Assembly: GCF_048007035.1 (NCBI RefSeq)
Contig: NZ_CP180355.1
Location: 4,898,001 to 4,962,000, forward strand
Length of the DNA: 64,000 nucleotides
Direction: 5' to 3'
Source of the DNA: Imperialibacter sp963977595
GTDB taxonomy: Bacteria > Bacteroidota > Bacteroidia > Cytophagales > Cyclobacteriaceae
This document shows positions 51,893 to 61,607 of this stretch, one piece after another (positions within the stretch are counted from its first letter, which is position 1; the number at the start of each line of letters is the position of its first letter). Under the pieces are notes generated by a model, which was given only the letters and a program-made list of their open reading frames with translations, searched no databases and was not told where the DNA came from. Made by a program: the position numbers and the translations under genes.

Positions 51893-52864
51893 TTAGCTGA
51901 ACCCAAGCGTGTCCCTCACCCTGTCTAACACCTTCCGGGCAATCACTCTGGCTTTTGCCTCTCCTTCCTTTAGTTTGGCTTCCAGCTCGTCCTGGTGAGT
52001 CATGAAGTAGTCGAAGGTTGCCCTTTCTTTGGCAAAGTGTGAAAGGATCAGTTCAAGTAGTTCTTTTTTTGCATGCCCGTAGCCGTAGTTTCCGCCCAGA
52101 AATTTACCCCGCATGGCTTCGACGTCAGAAGGTGATGCCAGCAGGCTGTAAAGCTTGAAGACATTGTTTGTGTCAGGGTCCTTCGGCTCTTCCAGAGGAG
52201 TAGCGTCTGTTACGATAGACATCACCTGCTTTTTGAGGTCCTTTTCAGAAGCAAAAATATCGATCGTGTTGCCGTAAGACTTGCTCATTTTCTGTCCGTC
52301 GGTACCGGGTATAGTCATTAGCTGCTGGTCAATACGGGCCTCTGGCATGACAAACACCTCGCCATAGCGGCTATTGAAAGCCCCTGCGATGTCTCTGGCC
52401 ATTTCCAAATGTTGCAGCTGGTCTTTGCCAACAGGCACCACGTTGGCATCGTAAAGTAAAATGTCGGCAGCCATTAGTACGGGGTACACGAAAAGCCCGG
52501 CGTTGACATCAGCCAGCCTGTCCGACTTGTCCTTAAACGAATGGGCATTCTGCAACATAGGAAATGGCGTGAAGCAGTTCAGGTGCCAGGCCAGTTCCGT
52601 CACCTCGGTTACCCTCGACTGGCGGTAAAATATATTTTTGTCGGTATCGAAGCCGCAAGCGAGCCAGGCGGCAGCCACCGCTTTCGTGTTCTCTCTCCTT
52701 AACTCAGCGTCTTTGATGGTGGTGAGCGAATGCAGGTCGGCGATAAAGAAGAGGGAATCGTTCTTTTCCTGCCTTGAAAGTTCAATGGCCGGAATGATGG
52801 CTCCCATCAAATTACCTAAATGTGGTTTCCCTGAACTCTGTATGCCTGTAAGTATCCTTGCCAT
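51893..52864 (-). CDS. trpS: Tryptophan-tRNA ligase
   Basis: 323 residues from the ATG at 52864 (MARILTGIQSSGKPHLGN); a TTG six codons upstream is less likely. Class I motifs HLGN (HIGH equivalent) and KMSKS (KMSKSYGNTI) are present, as are the ligand segments FIADLHSL and GKDQLQHLEMARDIA. Charges tRNA-Trp in the cytoplasm. Apparently monocistronic. Confidence 0.97.
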   Translation of the reverse strand: MARILTGIQSSGKPHLGNLMGAIIPAIELSRQEKNDSLFFIADLHSLTTIKDAELRRENTKAVAAAWLACGFDTDKNIFYRQSRVTEVTELAWHLNCFTPFPMLQNAHSFKDKSDRLADVNAGLFVYPVLMAADILLYDANVVPVGKDQLQHLEMARDIAGAFNSRYGEVFVMPEARIDQQLMTIPGTDGQKMSKSYGNTIDIFASEKDLKKQVMSIVTDATPLEEPKDPDTNNVFKLYSLLASPSDVEAMRGKFLGGNYGYGHAKKELLELILSHFAKERATFDYFMTHQDELEAKLKEGEAKARVIARKVLDRVRDTLGFS

Positions 52865-52972
52865 TGATAAAATTTTGGGCAAAGTAAATAAAAATCTTAC
52901 GTTGACACTTCAGTAATAGTGATAAGTGTTGATCGTTAACTACCGACTGCGTTATTTCGTAACAAGTTTAGG

Positions 52973-54082
52973 ATGAAAAATATGGAGACAATGAAAAGGC
53001 TGGTATTTACATTTTTGGTGGGCAGTGTGCTGTTTTTTTCTGCAAATAATGCGATAGCACAAAGTGGCGCTGTTGCTAAGTTTACCGAAGCAGAACACGA
53101 TTTTGGAGATGTAAGAGAAGAGGAGGGGCCCATTACTCACACTTTTGAGTTTGTTAACAAAGGCAATGCACCGCTGGTTATATCCAGTGTGAAAGCCTCG
53201 TGTGGATGTACTACCCCAGGCTGGAGCCAGGAGCCTGTGTTACCGGGAGAAAAAGGTTTTGTGAAGGCGCAGTACAATCCGGCCAACCGCCCAGGCTCGT
53301 TTCGAAAGTCGCTTACAGTAACCAGCAATTCATCCGCTGGGGTTACCAGCTATTTGTACATAAAGGGCAATGTGACGCCCAAGCCACGAACACCTGCCGA
53401 TGACTATCCGAGCAAATTGGGAAACACCCGGTTCAAGTACCGGTCGATGAACTTTGGTGTGATTACAACTGAAAAGCCCATAACGAAGGAATTCGAGGTA
53501 TATAACGACAGCGACGCAGCCATCACATTCAAAGAGAACACAGAAGCGCCGGCTCACATTAAGGTGTCGTATGATCCATTGATTTTGGAGCCTAAGAAGG
53601 TAGGCAAGGTGGTGGTTACTTATGATGCAAAGCAAAAGGCCAGGTTTGGCTACAATTCCGACAATGTGAAGCTTTTTACTGATGAGTCAGAGAATGGAGA
53701 GAAGCTCCTTTACGTGCTGGCTACAATAGAGGAATATTTTCCGCCAATGACAGATGCCGAAAAAGCCAAAGCGGCGAGGTTGTCGTTTCAGGAAGTGACT
53801 CATGATTTTGGAAGGATTCAGCAAAGTGCGAGCGTTTCGTTCGACTTCGTTTATACTAATACAGGCAAGGCTCCGCTGAATATCAGAGACACCCGAACCA
53901 ACTGTGGTTGCACTGTATCTACCGCAAGCAAGGAGGACTTAAAGCCGGGCGAAACCGGTAAACTGTCGGTTACCTTCGATCCCAAAGGAAGAAAGGGAAC
54001 ACAACAGAAGACCATTACCATTTTCTCCAATGACCCAACAGCCTCAGCACAGACGCTGACAGTGAAGGCTTATGTAGAATAA
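52973..54082 (+). CDS. Secreted DUF1573 protein with two HYDIN/ASH-like domains
   Basis: 369 residues with a signal peptide; two further ATGs (52982, 52991) lie just after the first, so the exact start is open. Two DUF1573 Ig-like domains are seen, each opening with a D-F-G strand (HDFGDVREEEG, HDFGRIQQSAS) and holding the CGCT motif (SCGCTTPGW, NCGCTVSTA) and a PGE turn. The spacer between them is also Ig-like. Periplasmic or surface structural role; common in Bacteroidota. A terminator follows. Confidence 0.88.
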   Translation: MKNMETMKRLVFTFLVGSVLFFSANNAIAQSGAVAKFTEAEHDFGDVREEEGPITHTFEFVNKGNAPLVISSVKASCGCTTPGWSQEPVLPGEKGFVKAQYNPANRPGSFRKSLTVTSNSSAGVTSYLYIKGNVTPKPRTPADDYPSKLGNTRFKYRSMNFGVITTEKPITKEFEVYNDSDAAITFKENTEAPAHIKVSYDPLILEPKKVGKVVVTYDAKQKARFGYNSDNVKLFTDESENGEKLLYVLATIEEYFPPMTDAEKAKAARLSFQEVTHDFGRIQQSASVSFDFVYTNTGKAPLNIRDTRTNCGCTVSTASKEDLKPGETGKLSVTFDPKGRKGTQQKTITIFSNDPTASAQTLTVKAYVE

Positions 54083-54109
54083 AAAGCTTCTCAAAATATT
54101 GACAAGATG

Positions 54110-54131
54110 AAAGCCGCTCCAGAGCGGCTTT
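54110..54131 (+). terminator. Rho-independent terminator after the DUF1573 gene
   Basis: AAAGCCGC and GCGGCTTT arms within 54110-54131, with a short loop, followed by further T residues. It lies 28 bases past the stop codon. Confidence 0.8.
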
Positions 54132-54212
54132 TTGCATTTAAGAGACCCGTTTCTAACTGACGGGAATTTACTTTAACGAGTCTGTGTTCATCCGAGGTGT
54201 TTTAGTGTAAAA

Positions 54213-55253
54213 ATGGGTACAAGTCATATGGAAATAGGAATAGACAGCTTTGCTTCGATTGTGTCGGATAGTGAATCCGGTGTGGAGGCAGACAGCATGC
54301 AGGCGATGGCCGATTTGCTTGAAAGAATTGAACATGCCGACAGATCGGGGCTGGATGTGTTCGGCATCGGCGAACATCATCGCAGGGAGTTCCTCGATTC
54401 CTCTACCGTCACCATCCTGGCGGCGGCGGCCGCTCGTACTAAAACCATAAGGCTAACAAGCGCCGTGGCAGTGCTAAGTGCTGCCGATCCGGTGAGGGTG
54501 TTCCAAAGTCATGCCACACTCGACCTCATTTCCAAAGGCCGGGCCGAAATGGTGGTGGGCAGGGGTTCTTCCATAGAAGCCTTTCCACTTTTTGGGTTTG
54601 ACCTGAAGGACTACGACCAGCTTTTTGTTGAGAAACTGGGGCTTTTGCTGCATATCCGTGACAATGAAATTGCTAACTGGTCAGGGAAATTCCGTCCGAG
54701 GCTTGTTGATCAGCCGATTTATCCAAGGCCGGTGCAAAACCCACTGCCGGTTTGGCTGGGAGTGGGCGGCACGCCGCAGTCGTTTGCCAGGGCTGGTATG
54801 CTTGGGCTTCCCCTCATGGTGGCCATCATCGGCGGCGATACGCATCGGTTTCGCCCCCTTGTTGATTTGTATAGAAAGGCGTGGCTGGAAGCCGGCCATC
54901 CAGAAGACAAAATGAAAGTAGGGCTGCACTCGTTGGGTTATGTGGCAAACACCACTGAAGAAGCAATAGCAGACTACTTCCCGGGCTTTTCTGCCAACAT
55001 GACGAGACTAGGGAAAGAGCGTGGGTGGCCGCCAATGACCAGAGAGCGATTTGAAATGGCAAGGGCACCCCTGGGTTCGTTGCTTTTGGGAAGCCCCGAG
55101 GAGGTGGCAGAGAAAATTTTACGGCACAGCGAGGCATTAGGAGGCATAGATCGGGTGACTTTCCAAATGGATAATGCCAACCTTCCTCATGAAAAAACCA
55201 TGCAGGCTTATGAGCTGATTGGCAAGAGAATAAAACCTTTGATTCAGGAGTAG
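54213..55253 (+). CDS. LLM-class flavin-dependent oxidoreductase
   Basis: 346 residues of the bacterial-luciferase fold. FGIGEHHRREFLDSSTV, AAAARTKTIRLTSAV and LISKGRAEMVVGRGSSIEAFPLFG are typical of FMN-dependent LLM monooxygenases. No signal peptide. Substrate unknown. Its stop is only 3 bases from that of the converging MFS gene. Confidence 0.9.
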   Translation: MGTSHMEIGIDSFASIVSDSESGVEADSMQAMADLLERIEHADRSGLDVFGIGEHHRREFLDSSTVTILAAAAARTKTIRLTSAVAVLSAADPVRVFQSHATLDLISKGRAEMVVGRGSSIEAFPLFGFDLKDYDQLFVEKLGLLLHIRDNEIANWSGKFRPRLVDQPIYPRPVQNPLPVWLGVGGTPQSFARAGMLGLPLMVAIIGGDTHRFRPLVDLYRKAWLEAGHPEDKMKVGLHSLGYVANTTEEAIADYFPGFSANMTRLGKERGWPPMTRERFEMARAPLGSLLLGSPEEVAEKILRHSEALGGIDRVTFQMDNANLPHEKTMQAYELIGKRIKPLIQE

Positions 55254-55256
55254 CCG

Positions 55257-56564
55257 CTAGAGCTTTATGGTAGCAGGCTTGGGGGAAATGAGGTGCATCA
55301 GCATGAGTGCTACCACATAAGCGCACCCACAAATGATGAAAAGCACGCTGTAGCCGGCATTAATGTCTCCAAGTGCCTTGTAGTAGTCTAGCAACTGCCC
55401 CACGACAATTGGAAACAGCACACCGCCAAGGGCGCCCGCTAATGTGCCAATACCAATCAAGCTGCTGATAACCTTTTTGGGAAATTCATCTCCTATGGTC
55501 GTGAGAATATTGGCACTCCAACCCTGATGCGATGCCGCCGCCAGGCTGACTAATGCGACGGCGATCCACAAATTACTTAAGAACTGCGCCAGCATAATCG
55601 GCACTACGCAAAGGGCAAAAACCAGCATCGACACTCTTCTGGCTTTGAAGATAGACCAACCCTTTTTGATCAGCCAGCTCGACAGGTAGCCACCCCCGAT
55701 GCTACCCAGGGTGGTGGCGGTGTAAATAATCGCCAGCAGCAGGCTAGGCTTGGTGAAGTCGACCTGAAAGGCATTGACAAAGTAGGAGGGCAGCCAAAAC
55801 AAGAAGAACCACCAAATGGGATCTGAAAGGAATTTGCCAACAATAAATGCCCAGGTTTGACGGAAGGAAAGCAGTTTGAGCCACGAAACCCTTATGGTGC
55901 TTTCATCTTTTTCTTCATCATCGCTGTGGATGTAGTCGTATTCCTCCTTGCTTAGCCTTTTTTGCGATACTGGGATGTCGTAGAATCTCCACCACAATGC
56001 GAGCCATACAAACCCCATAGCTCCGGTAAGGATAAAGGCTTCTTCCCAACCCCAGAGGGAGACGATAATGGGTACGAGGATTGGCGCCACAATAGCCCCA
56101 ACGTTGGTGCCGCTAATGAAAATGCCGGTGGCCAACGCTCGTTCTTTCTTGGGGAACCATTCTGCCACTGTTTTGATGGCTGTCGGTAAATTCATGGCCT
56201 CACTGAGCCCCAGAACGGCTCTTACTGATGCAAAGCCAATAGTCCTCGTTGTTATTGCGTGTGCCATGGAGGCCAGGCTCCAAATGATCAACGAAAGGGA
56301 GTAACCCAATTTGGTGCCGATTCTGTCGATGAGCCCGCCAAAACTGAGTAATCCCAGAGCATAAGAGGCTGTGAAAGCCATCACCACATGGCTGTAGTCG
56401 ATTTCACTCCAGCCAAAGTACTGCTCCAGCGTAGGCTTAAGTATGCCTATGACCTGTCGATCCACATACCGGAGGGTGGTGGCGTAGAACAATAAGGCAC
56501 AAACATACCAGCGATAGTTCTTTATTACGCTTGATTTGAGCGAATGGGAAGAGTCGGCTGGCAT
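55257..56564 (-). CDS. MFS transporter, hexuronate-type (anion:cation symporter family)
   Basis: 435 residues with twelve membrane helices. YVDRQVIGILKPTLEQYFGW after helix 1 and the first-half motif GGLIDRIGTKLGY fit the ExuT/ACS group. It probably imports glucuronate or galacturonate, as the next gene upstream is uronate isomerase and a uronate reductase gene precedes that. Confidence 0.85.
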   Translation of the reverse strand: MPADSSHSLKSSVIKNYRWYVCALLFYATTLRYVDRQVIGILKPTLEQYFGWSEIDYSHVVMAFTASYALGLLSFGGLIDRIGTKLGYSLSLIIWSLASMAHAITTRTIGFASVRAVLGLSEAMNLPTAIKTVAEWFPKKERALATGIFISGTNVGAIVAPILVPIIVSLWGWEEAFILTGAMGFVWLALWWRFYDIPVSQKRLSKEEYDYIHSDDEEKDESTIRVSWLKLLSFRQTWAFIVGKFLSDPIWWFFLFWLPSYFVNAFQVDFTKPSLLLAIIYTATTLGSIGGGYLSSWLIKKGWSIFKARRVSMLVFALCVVPIMLAQFLSNLWIAVALVSLAAASHQGWSANILTTIGDEFPKKVISSLIGIGTLAGALGGVLFPIVVGQLLDYYKALGDINAGYSVLFIICGCAYVVALMLMHLISPKPATIKL

Positions 56565-56617
56565 GTGCGTTGACTAGTTTCGAAGATGCATTGGATCCAT
56601 CACAATGTAGCTACGAA

Positions 56618-58018
56618 TCAAAAACCAAAATAGGTTTTGGCGTTGTTGTAGCAAACATCCTCTACCATTTGACCCAGCAGTGCCATGTCATTTGGAAGCT
56701 CACCGTTTTTCACATCTTCTCCGATCAGGTTGCAAAGTATTCTTCTGAAGTATTCGTGCCTGGGAAATGACAAAAAGCTTCTGGAGTCAGTAACCATACC
56801 CACAAAAACAGAGAGAAGGCCCATGTTGGACAGTGTGTTCATTTGCTTTTCCATGCCGTCTTTTTGGTCGAGGTACCACCAGCCGCTTCCCCATTGCATT
56901 TTCCCGGCTGTTGTTCCGTCGTTGAAATTGCCGGTCATGGTAGCGAATAGCTCGTTGTCGGCCGGGTTGAGGTTGTAAAGGATGGTTTTTGCCAGCTGAT
57001 TGCTGCTATCAAGGTGGTTGAAATACCTGGCCATGGTTTGGGCCTGTGGGAAATCGCCAATGGAATCAAAGCCAGTGTCGGGGCCCAGCTCCCGCAGCAT
57101 CCTGTCGTTGTTGTTTCTTAAGGCTCCCAGGTGAAATTGCTGCACCCAGCCTTTGCTGTGGTAAAGTGTGCTGAGGTGGCTTAGGATAATAAAACGAAGA
57201 CCAACTGCCTCAGCGGTAGTCAATGGGTGCCCTTCTAAGGCCTGAACGAAAAGCTTCCCGGCTTCTTTTTCAGTGATGTTGCTAAAAGGGAGAGTCTCCA
57301 GCCCGTGATCCGCTGCACGGCAGCCGTGGTCATGAAAGTAATTTACTCTGTTTTCAAGGGCTGTGAATAAGCCCTGAAGAGAGCTGATGTTGACGGAAGA
57401 GGCTTCTGCTAATTTTTGCACATAGGCAGCATACGATGTGGAACCAGCAAATGTATATGCTTTGTCAGGCCTGAAGGTTGGCAGCATTTTGAGCGTTTTT
57501 GATGACTGCATCTCCTCGTGGTAATGCAAGTCGTCGCAGGGATCGTCCGTTGTGCAAACTACCTCTGCTTTCATTTTTGCCAGCAAGCCCTGCACCCTGA
57601 AGTCTTCCCTCTGCAGCATGTTGGAGCAATCCTCATAGATCTTCCGGGCACTTCTACCATTGAGAAGCTCTGTCACACCAAAATACCGTTGAAGCTCCAG
57701 GTGGGTCCAGTGGTAAAGCGGATTGCGCATCGTTTTTGGCACTGTCTCTGCCCACTTCACAAACTTCTCTTCAGGTGTGGCGTTGCCGGTGCAGTAGCGC
57801 TCATCAATGCCGTTGATTCGCATTGCTCTCCACTTATAGTGATCACCTTCCAGCCAGATTTCAGTAAGATCTGAAAACTGACGGTTCTCAGCAATATCTT
57901 TCGGAGAGAGGTGATTATGGTAGTCTACTATGGAAGCATTTTTGGCATGCTTGTGATACAATTGTTTTGCTTCTTCCGATTGTAAAAGGAAGTCCTCGGT
58001 TATAAAGGTTGGGTTCAT
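56618..58018 (-). CDS. uxaC: Uronate (glucuronate) isomerase
   Basis: 466 residues, full length. The amidohydrolase-like barrel starts with the metal-site segment IVDYHNHLSPKDIAENRQF; RINGIDERYCTGNATPEEKF and the late GWWYLDQKDGMEKQM with SFLSFPRHEYFRR are characteristic. It converts glucuronate to fructuronate and galacturonate to tagaturonate. Clustered with a reductase and a transporter on one strand. Confidence 0.96.
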   Translation of the reverse strand: MNPTFITEDFLLQSEEAKQLYHKHAKNASIVDYHNHLSPKDIAENRQFSDLTEIWLEGDHYKWRAMRINGIDERYCTGNATPEEKFVKWAETVPKTMRNPLYHWTHLELQRYFGVTELLNGRSARKIYEDCSNMLQREDFRVQGLLAKMKAEVVCTTDDPCDDLHYHEEMQSSKTLKMLPTFRPDKAYTFAGSTSYAAYVQKLAEASSVNISSLQGLFTALENRVNYFHDHGCRAADHGLETLPFSNITEKEAGKLFVQALEGHPLTTAEAVGLRFIILSHLSTLYHSKGWVQQFHLGALRNNNDRMLRELGPDTGFDSIGDFPQAQTMARYFNHLDSSNQLAKTILYNLNPADNELFATMTGNFNDGTTAGKMQWGSGWWYLDQKDGMEKQMNTLSNMGLLSVFVGMVTDSRSFLSFPRHEYFRRILCNLIGEDVKNGELPNDMALLGQMVEDVCYNNAKTYFGF

Positions 58019-58099
58019 GTTTAGGTGTTAATCGTAAGAAGTCCTGTTGGTTGCACGCTTTCCATTGACATGCGTTCAAAATATTTAAGTTATCACTGA

Positions 58100-58927
58100 C
58101 TAAACTCCACAATAGGCATTGAATCCGCCGTCAACAGGCACCACCACGCCGGTAACAAACTTAGAAGCGTCGGAACACAACCAAAGTAAGGTTCCAATGA
58201 GCTCTTCGGCGTCGCCAAATCGCCCAAATGGTGTTTGGTTGACCACAGCATTTCCTCTGGCTGTTAGCGTGCCATCAGGGTTAGTTAACAGCGCCCGATT
58301 TTGCTCTGTGAGGAAAAAACCGGGTGCAATGGCATTTACACGTATGCCTTCACCCACTTTTTTAGCCATTTCTACAGCAAGCCACTGCGTGAAATTGTCA
58401 ATGGCAGCTTTGGCAGCTGAATAACCCACCACCCTGGTGATAGGCCTGAACGCCGACATAGATGAAATGTTGATGATAATGCCTTTTTTGTTGGCGGCCA
58501 TTACCTCGCCAAATATTTGCGAGGGTAGCACTGTGCCCAGCAGGTTCAAATCAACTACCTGCTGAAATGCCTTCGTATCAAGATCGAAGAATGTTTTGTC
58601 GGGCGAGATGGTAGCTCCCGGCATATTGCCGCCAGCTGCATTGACCAAAACGTCAATTCGCCCGGTCGTTTTCAGAATACCTTTTTTTACACCTAACAGG
58701 TTGTCTTTGTCCAGTACATCGGTCTTGAAAAAGCTGGCTTTACCGCCAGTTTTTTCAATGTCATTGACAAGGCCTTTGCCTGCATCTTCTCTTCTGCCGA
58801 GAACGACCACATGAGCACCAGCAGCAGCCATATTTTTCGCCATCACCGAGCCCAATATGCCGGTGCCACCGGTGATTACAATTGTTTTGCCTTCTACCGA
58901 AAATAGTTGGTTGGGGGATTGATTCAT
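58100..58927 (-). CDS. SDR-family reductase, probable fructuronate reductase (mannonate dehydrogenase)
   Basis: 275 residues of classical SDR: cofactor loop TGGTGILGS (19-27), NAAGG, S156, and Y169-x3-K173 (YSAAK). In Bacteroidota, SDR proteins of this kind next to uxaC or uxuA reduce fructuronate to mannonate, replacing the unrelated UxuB of E. coli. Assignment is by context. It starts 7 bases after the DUF6807 gene. Confidence 0.85.
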   Translation of the reverse strand: MNQSPNQLFSVEGKTIVITGGTGILGSVMAKNMAAAGAHVVVLGRREDAGKGLVNDIEKTGGKASFFKTDVLDKDNLLGVKKGILKTTGRIDVLVNAAGGNMPGATISPDKTFFDLDTKAFQQVVDLNLLGTVLPSQIFGEVMAANKKGIIINISSMSAFRPITRVVGYSAAKAAIDNFTQWLAVEMAKKVGEGIRVNAIAPGFFLTEQNRALLTNPDGTLTARGNAVVNQTPFGRFGDAEELIGTLLWLCSDASKFVTGVVVPVDGGFNAYCGV

Positions 58928-58934
58928 GAATTGC

Positions 58935-59987
58935 CTACTTGTTAAACTCTTTGAACTGTTTGTTCATTTCTTCGTCACTCAAAAACTTGCCGGAGCTGAG
59001 CAGTACCCTGTGGTTGAAAACGATCGACTCACCTGGGTTCAGTGTGGTAGTAAACTCCGGATCGGTGGGAACGTATGATTTGGATGCGAGATTGTTGACA
59101 GCAAACAACCCGTAGCCACGAGCATGCCAGTGTGCCGGATAGCCCATGTTTTTCTTGTTGTCTACCATGGCAATGGTAATATCTTCGTTTCCTTTGGTAG
59201 CAGAAAGGCTGACCCAGTCGGCACGCTTGCCCCATACGTCACCTTTTTCGAGCCCGCCGCTGTTTCTGTACACACCGTTCACGCCTTCGTTGTTAAGGGC
59301 GGCCACTGTTGTTGGGTTGCCCGCTGCGTCGGTAAATACTTCCGGCTTGTTGCTGGGCTCTTCAAATGCCCGATCTAATCTAATGCCCATCATGCCTTCC
59401 TTCGATTCCTCAAAAACCACCTTGTCTTTTTGGGCTGTGAGCTTCGTTGTACGATCGATAGTGCGAAGGTCGTCGGTTCCTGAAAATATGAACGTTGTTT
59501 CTTCCACCATGAGCACCTTGCCGGAGCTGTCTACCCAGTTCGATTGCACCACCAATGTGCCTTTGGTTTTGCCGCCTTCTGCTTTTATCACTTTTTGATG
59601 GCGGATGCTGCCATAATCCATCTTTTGATCGGCAGGAATGGCATATGAGTTGTTCCAAAAGTCAAGATTGTTTACATCTCCATAATTGAACCATAAACCC
59701 ACATGGTGAGGGTGATCAATCCGCTCTCCTGCTCTTGGATCTCTGGGGAAGCCTCTGGTAATCACTGTGCCGTTTGCGGTATATATCGGGTAAAGTACTG
59801 GTTTGTCCAGGTCTTCGGGATAGATATAAGATGTGAAGAGTTTTCCATCAATCATCACATCTACCTTTTTGTTCTTTTCGTCAGTTACAAACTTCACACC
59901 CTTCATTTGCGCATACCCAACATGGGCGATCAGTGTAAACAGGAATAACGCAGCGCCTGTTTTTGCAATTTTACCTAGTAGATCCAT
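58935..59987 (-). CDS. Secreted DUF6807 (PmoA-family) protein
   Basis: 350 residues with a signal peptide ending GYAQ. The segment RIDHPHHVGLWFNYGDVNNLDFW is the mark of the DUF6807/PmoA (PF14100) family, beta-rich proteins commonly found with sugar-use genes. It lies first in the operon with the SDR, uxaC and transporter genes. It may bind or modify a uronate-containing glycan in the periplasm; activity is not known. Confidence 0.85.
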   Translation of the reverse strand: MDLLGKIAKTGAALFLFTLIAHVGYAQMKGVKFVTDEKNKKVDVMIDGKLFTSYIYPEDLDKPVLYPIYTANGTVITRGFPRDPRAGERIDHPHHVGLWFNYGDVNNLDFWNNSYAIPADQKMDYGSIRHQKVIKAEGGKTKGTLVVQSNWVDSSGKVLMVEETTFIFSGTDDLRTIDRTTKLTAQKDKVVFEESKEGMMGIRLDRAFEEPSNKPEVFTDAAGNPTTVAALNNEGVNGVYRNSGGLEKGDVWGKRADWVSLSATKGNEDITIAMVDNKKNMGYPAHWHARGYGLFAVNNLASKSYVPTDPEFTTTLNPGESIVFNHRVLLSSGKFLSDEEMNKQFKEFNK

Positions 59988-60260
59988 TAATAATGTAATT
60001 TATATTTTGATTTTGGATGAGTTTACAAATTGTCATAGTTATGACGAAATTTTCATGGTCAATCCTTACATGTCTCCCGCTTTTTTCTGGTGCCCAGGAG
60101 TAAACTAAGGGTGGTAAAAGAAAAATCCGTCTTAGAGTAATAATGCACCTTTTTTCACAGGGCATTCTCAATTCGTTCGTACCATTCCAGGCTTTTCATA
60201 TTGCTGTTACTTAGCGAATGAAAAGCGGTTCACAATATTATAAAAACCTACTTTACTATT
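59988..60260. promoter_or_regulatory. Divergent intergenic region of the uronate operon and Gfo/Idh gene
   Basis: 273 bp, AT-rich, between two genes read in opposite directions. It must hold both promoters. I could not identify a convincing operator or consensus promoter in it. Confidence 0.45.
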
Positions 60261-61565
60261 ATGAAAAAGCCAGAACCATTCACCCGAAGAAAGTTTATTA
60301 AAAACACTACGGGAGCTGCCATTGTGCTGAGCTTCCCCACCATTATCCCATCAAGTGCCTTTGGAGCCAACGACAAGGTGCAGGTGGCTGTGCTTGGCGT
60401 AAACGGCAGAGGGAAAGACCACATCAAGGGATTTCAGGGCCTTGAAAACGCTCAGGTGGCGACACTATGTGACCCTGATAAAAATATCCTAACCACCAGG
60501 GCCGGAGAATTTGAGGCGACGTATGGCGCTAAAGTGAAAATGGAGCAGGACCTGAGAAAGGTGTTTAACGATAAAAACATTGACGCTGTGAGCATTGCCA
60601 CGCCGAATCACTGGCATACGCTGGCCGCCATTTGGGCCATGCAGGCAGGCAAGGATGTTTACGTGGAAAAGCCGGGGACTCATAACCTTTACGAGGGTAA
60701 GAAATTGATTGAAGCCGCCAAAAAGTACAACCGTGTGGTTCAGCACGGCGTTCAGCTTCGGAGTTCAGTGGCGATACAAGAAGCGATACAGCACCTGCGT
60801 GACGGGCTCATTGGCAATGTTTACATGGCCAGAGGGCTTGTCTTCAAGTGGAGGCCCGACATTGGCGACAAAGGAACGGAGGCCGTGCCAGCAGGGCTCG
60901 ACTACGATCTTTGGACTGGCCCTGCCGAGATGCGGGACTTCTCCAGAAACTACGTGCACTACAACTGGCACTGGAGCTGGAACTATGGCAACGGCGACGT
61001 AGGAAACCAGGGAATTCACGAAACCGACCTGTGCATGTGGGGGCTGGATGTGGGATTGCCTACCCAGATCGCATCGATGGGAGGGAAGTTCCTGTGGGAT
61101 GATTACAAAGAAACCCCTGAAGTGTTGACTTCCACCTACCACTATCCGGATCAGAAGAAGATGATTCAGTTCGAGGTTCGCCCATGGATGACTAACAAGG
61201 AAGATGGGGTCGGCATTGGAAACATCTTTTACGGTAGCGAAGGGTACATGGTGGTGAATGGCTACAACGAGTACCAAACCTTTTTGGGCAGGGACAAGAC
61301 ACCTGGGCCAACAAGAAAAGAGGGCGGCAGCCACTATCAAAATTTTGTAGATGCAGTGTTGGCCAAAAATCCAGCTATGTGTAATGCACCTGTTGAGACG
61401 GCCCATTTGTCGTCAGGCCTGGCTCACCTGGGGAATATTGCCTATCACACTGGCCGTGTTTTGACCTTCGACCCAAAAACGGAAACATTCCCGGGTGACG
61501 ATGAGGCCAATGCTATGACGAAAAGAGAGTACCGGGCGCCTTACGCTATTCCAAAAAAGATCTAA
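60261..61565 (+). CDS. Tat-exported Gfo/Idh/MocA-family oxidoreductase
   Basis: 434 residues. A twin-arginine signal (FTRRKFIKNTTGAAIVLSF) precedes the Rossmann segment VQVAVLGVNGRGKDH and the family motif VEKPGTHNLYEG. The HYNWHWSWNYGNGDVGNQG segment is the usual active-site region of the larger Gfo/Idh proteins of Bacteroidota, a group that includes glycosidases acting by redox steps. Diverges from the uronate operon, so the substrate may be a uronate- or glycan-derived sugar. Confidence 0.9.
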   Translation: MKKPEPFTRRKFIKNTTGAAIVLSFPTIIPSSAFGANDKVQVAVLGVNGRGKDHIKGFQGLENAQVATLCDPDKNILTTRAGEFEATYGAKVKMEQDLRKVFNDKNIDAVSIATPNHWHTLAAIWAMQAGKDVYVEKPGTHNLYEGKKLIEAAKKYNRVVQHGVQLRSSVAIQEAIQHLRDGLIGNVYMARGLVFKWRPDIGDKGTEAVPAGLDYDLWTGPAEMRDFSRNYVHYNWHWSWNYGNGDVGNQGIHETDLCMWGLDVGLPTQIASMGGKFLWDDYKETPEVLTSTYHYPDQKKMIQFEVRPWMTNKEDGVGIGNIFYGSEGYMVVNGYNEYQTFLGRDKTPGPTRKEGGSHYQNFVDAVLAKNPAMCNAPVETAHLSSGLAHLGNIAYHTGRVLTFDPKTETFPGDDEANAMTKREYRAPYAIPKKI

Positions 61566-61607
61566 GGCATAGGAGACCCGGTGTATTTTCAGTTGGAAAG
61601 GCTGTCC

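Noticed and set aside
60765..61406. Open frame of 213 codons antisense to the Tat-exported Gfo/Idh gene
   Set aside because: Entirely within a confident gene; no motif in the product.
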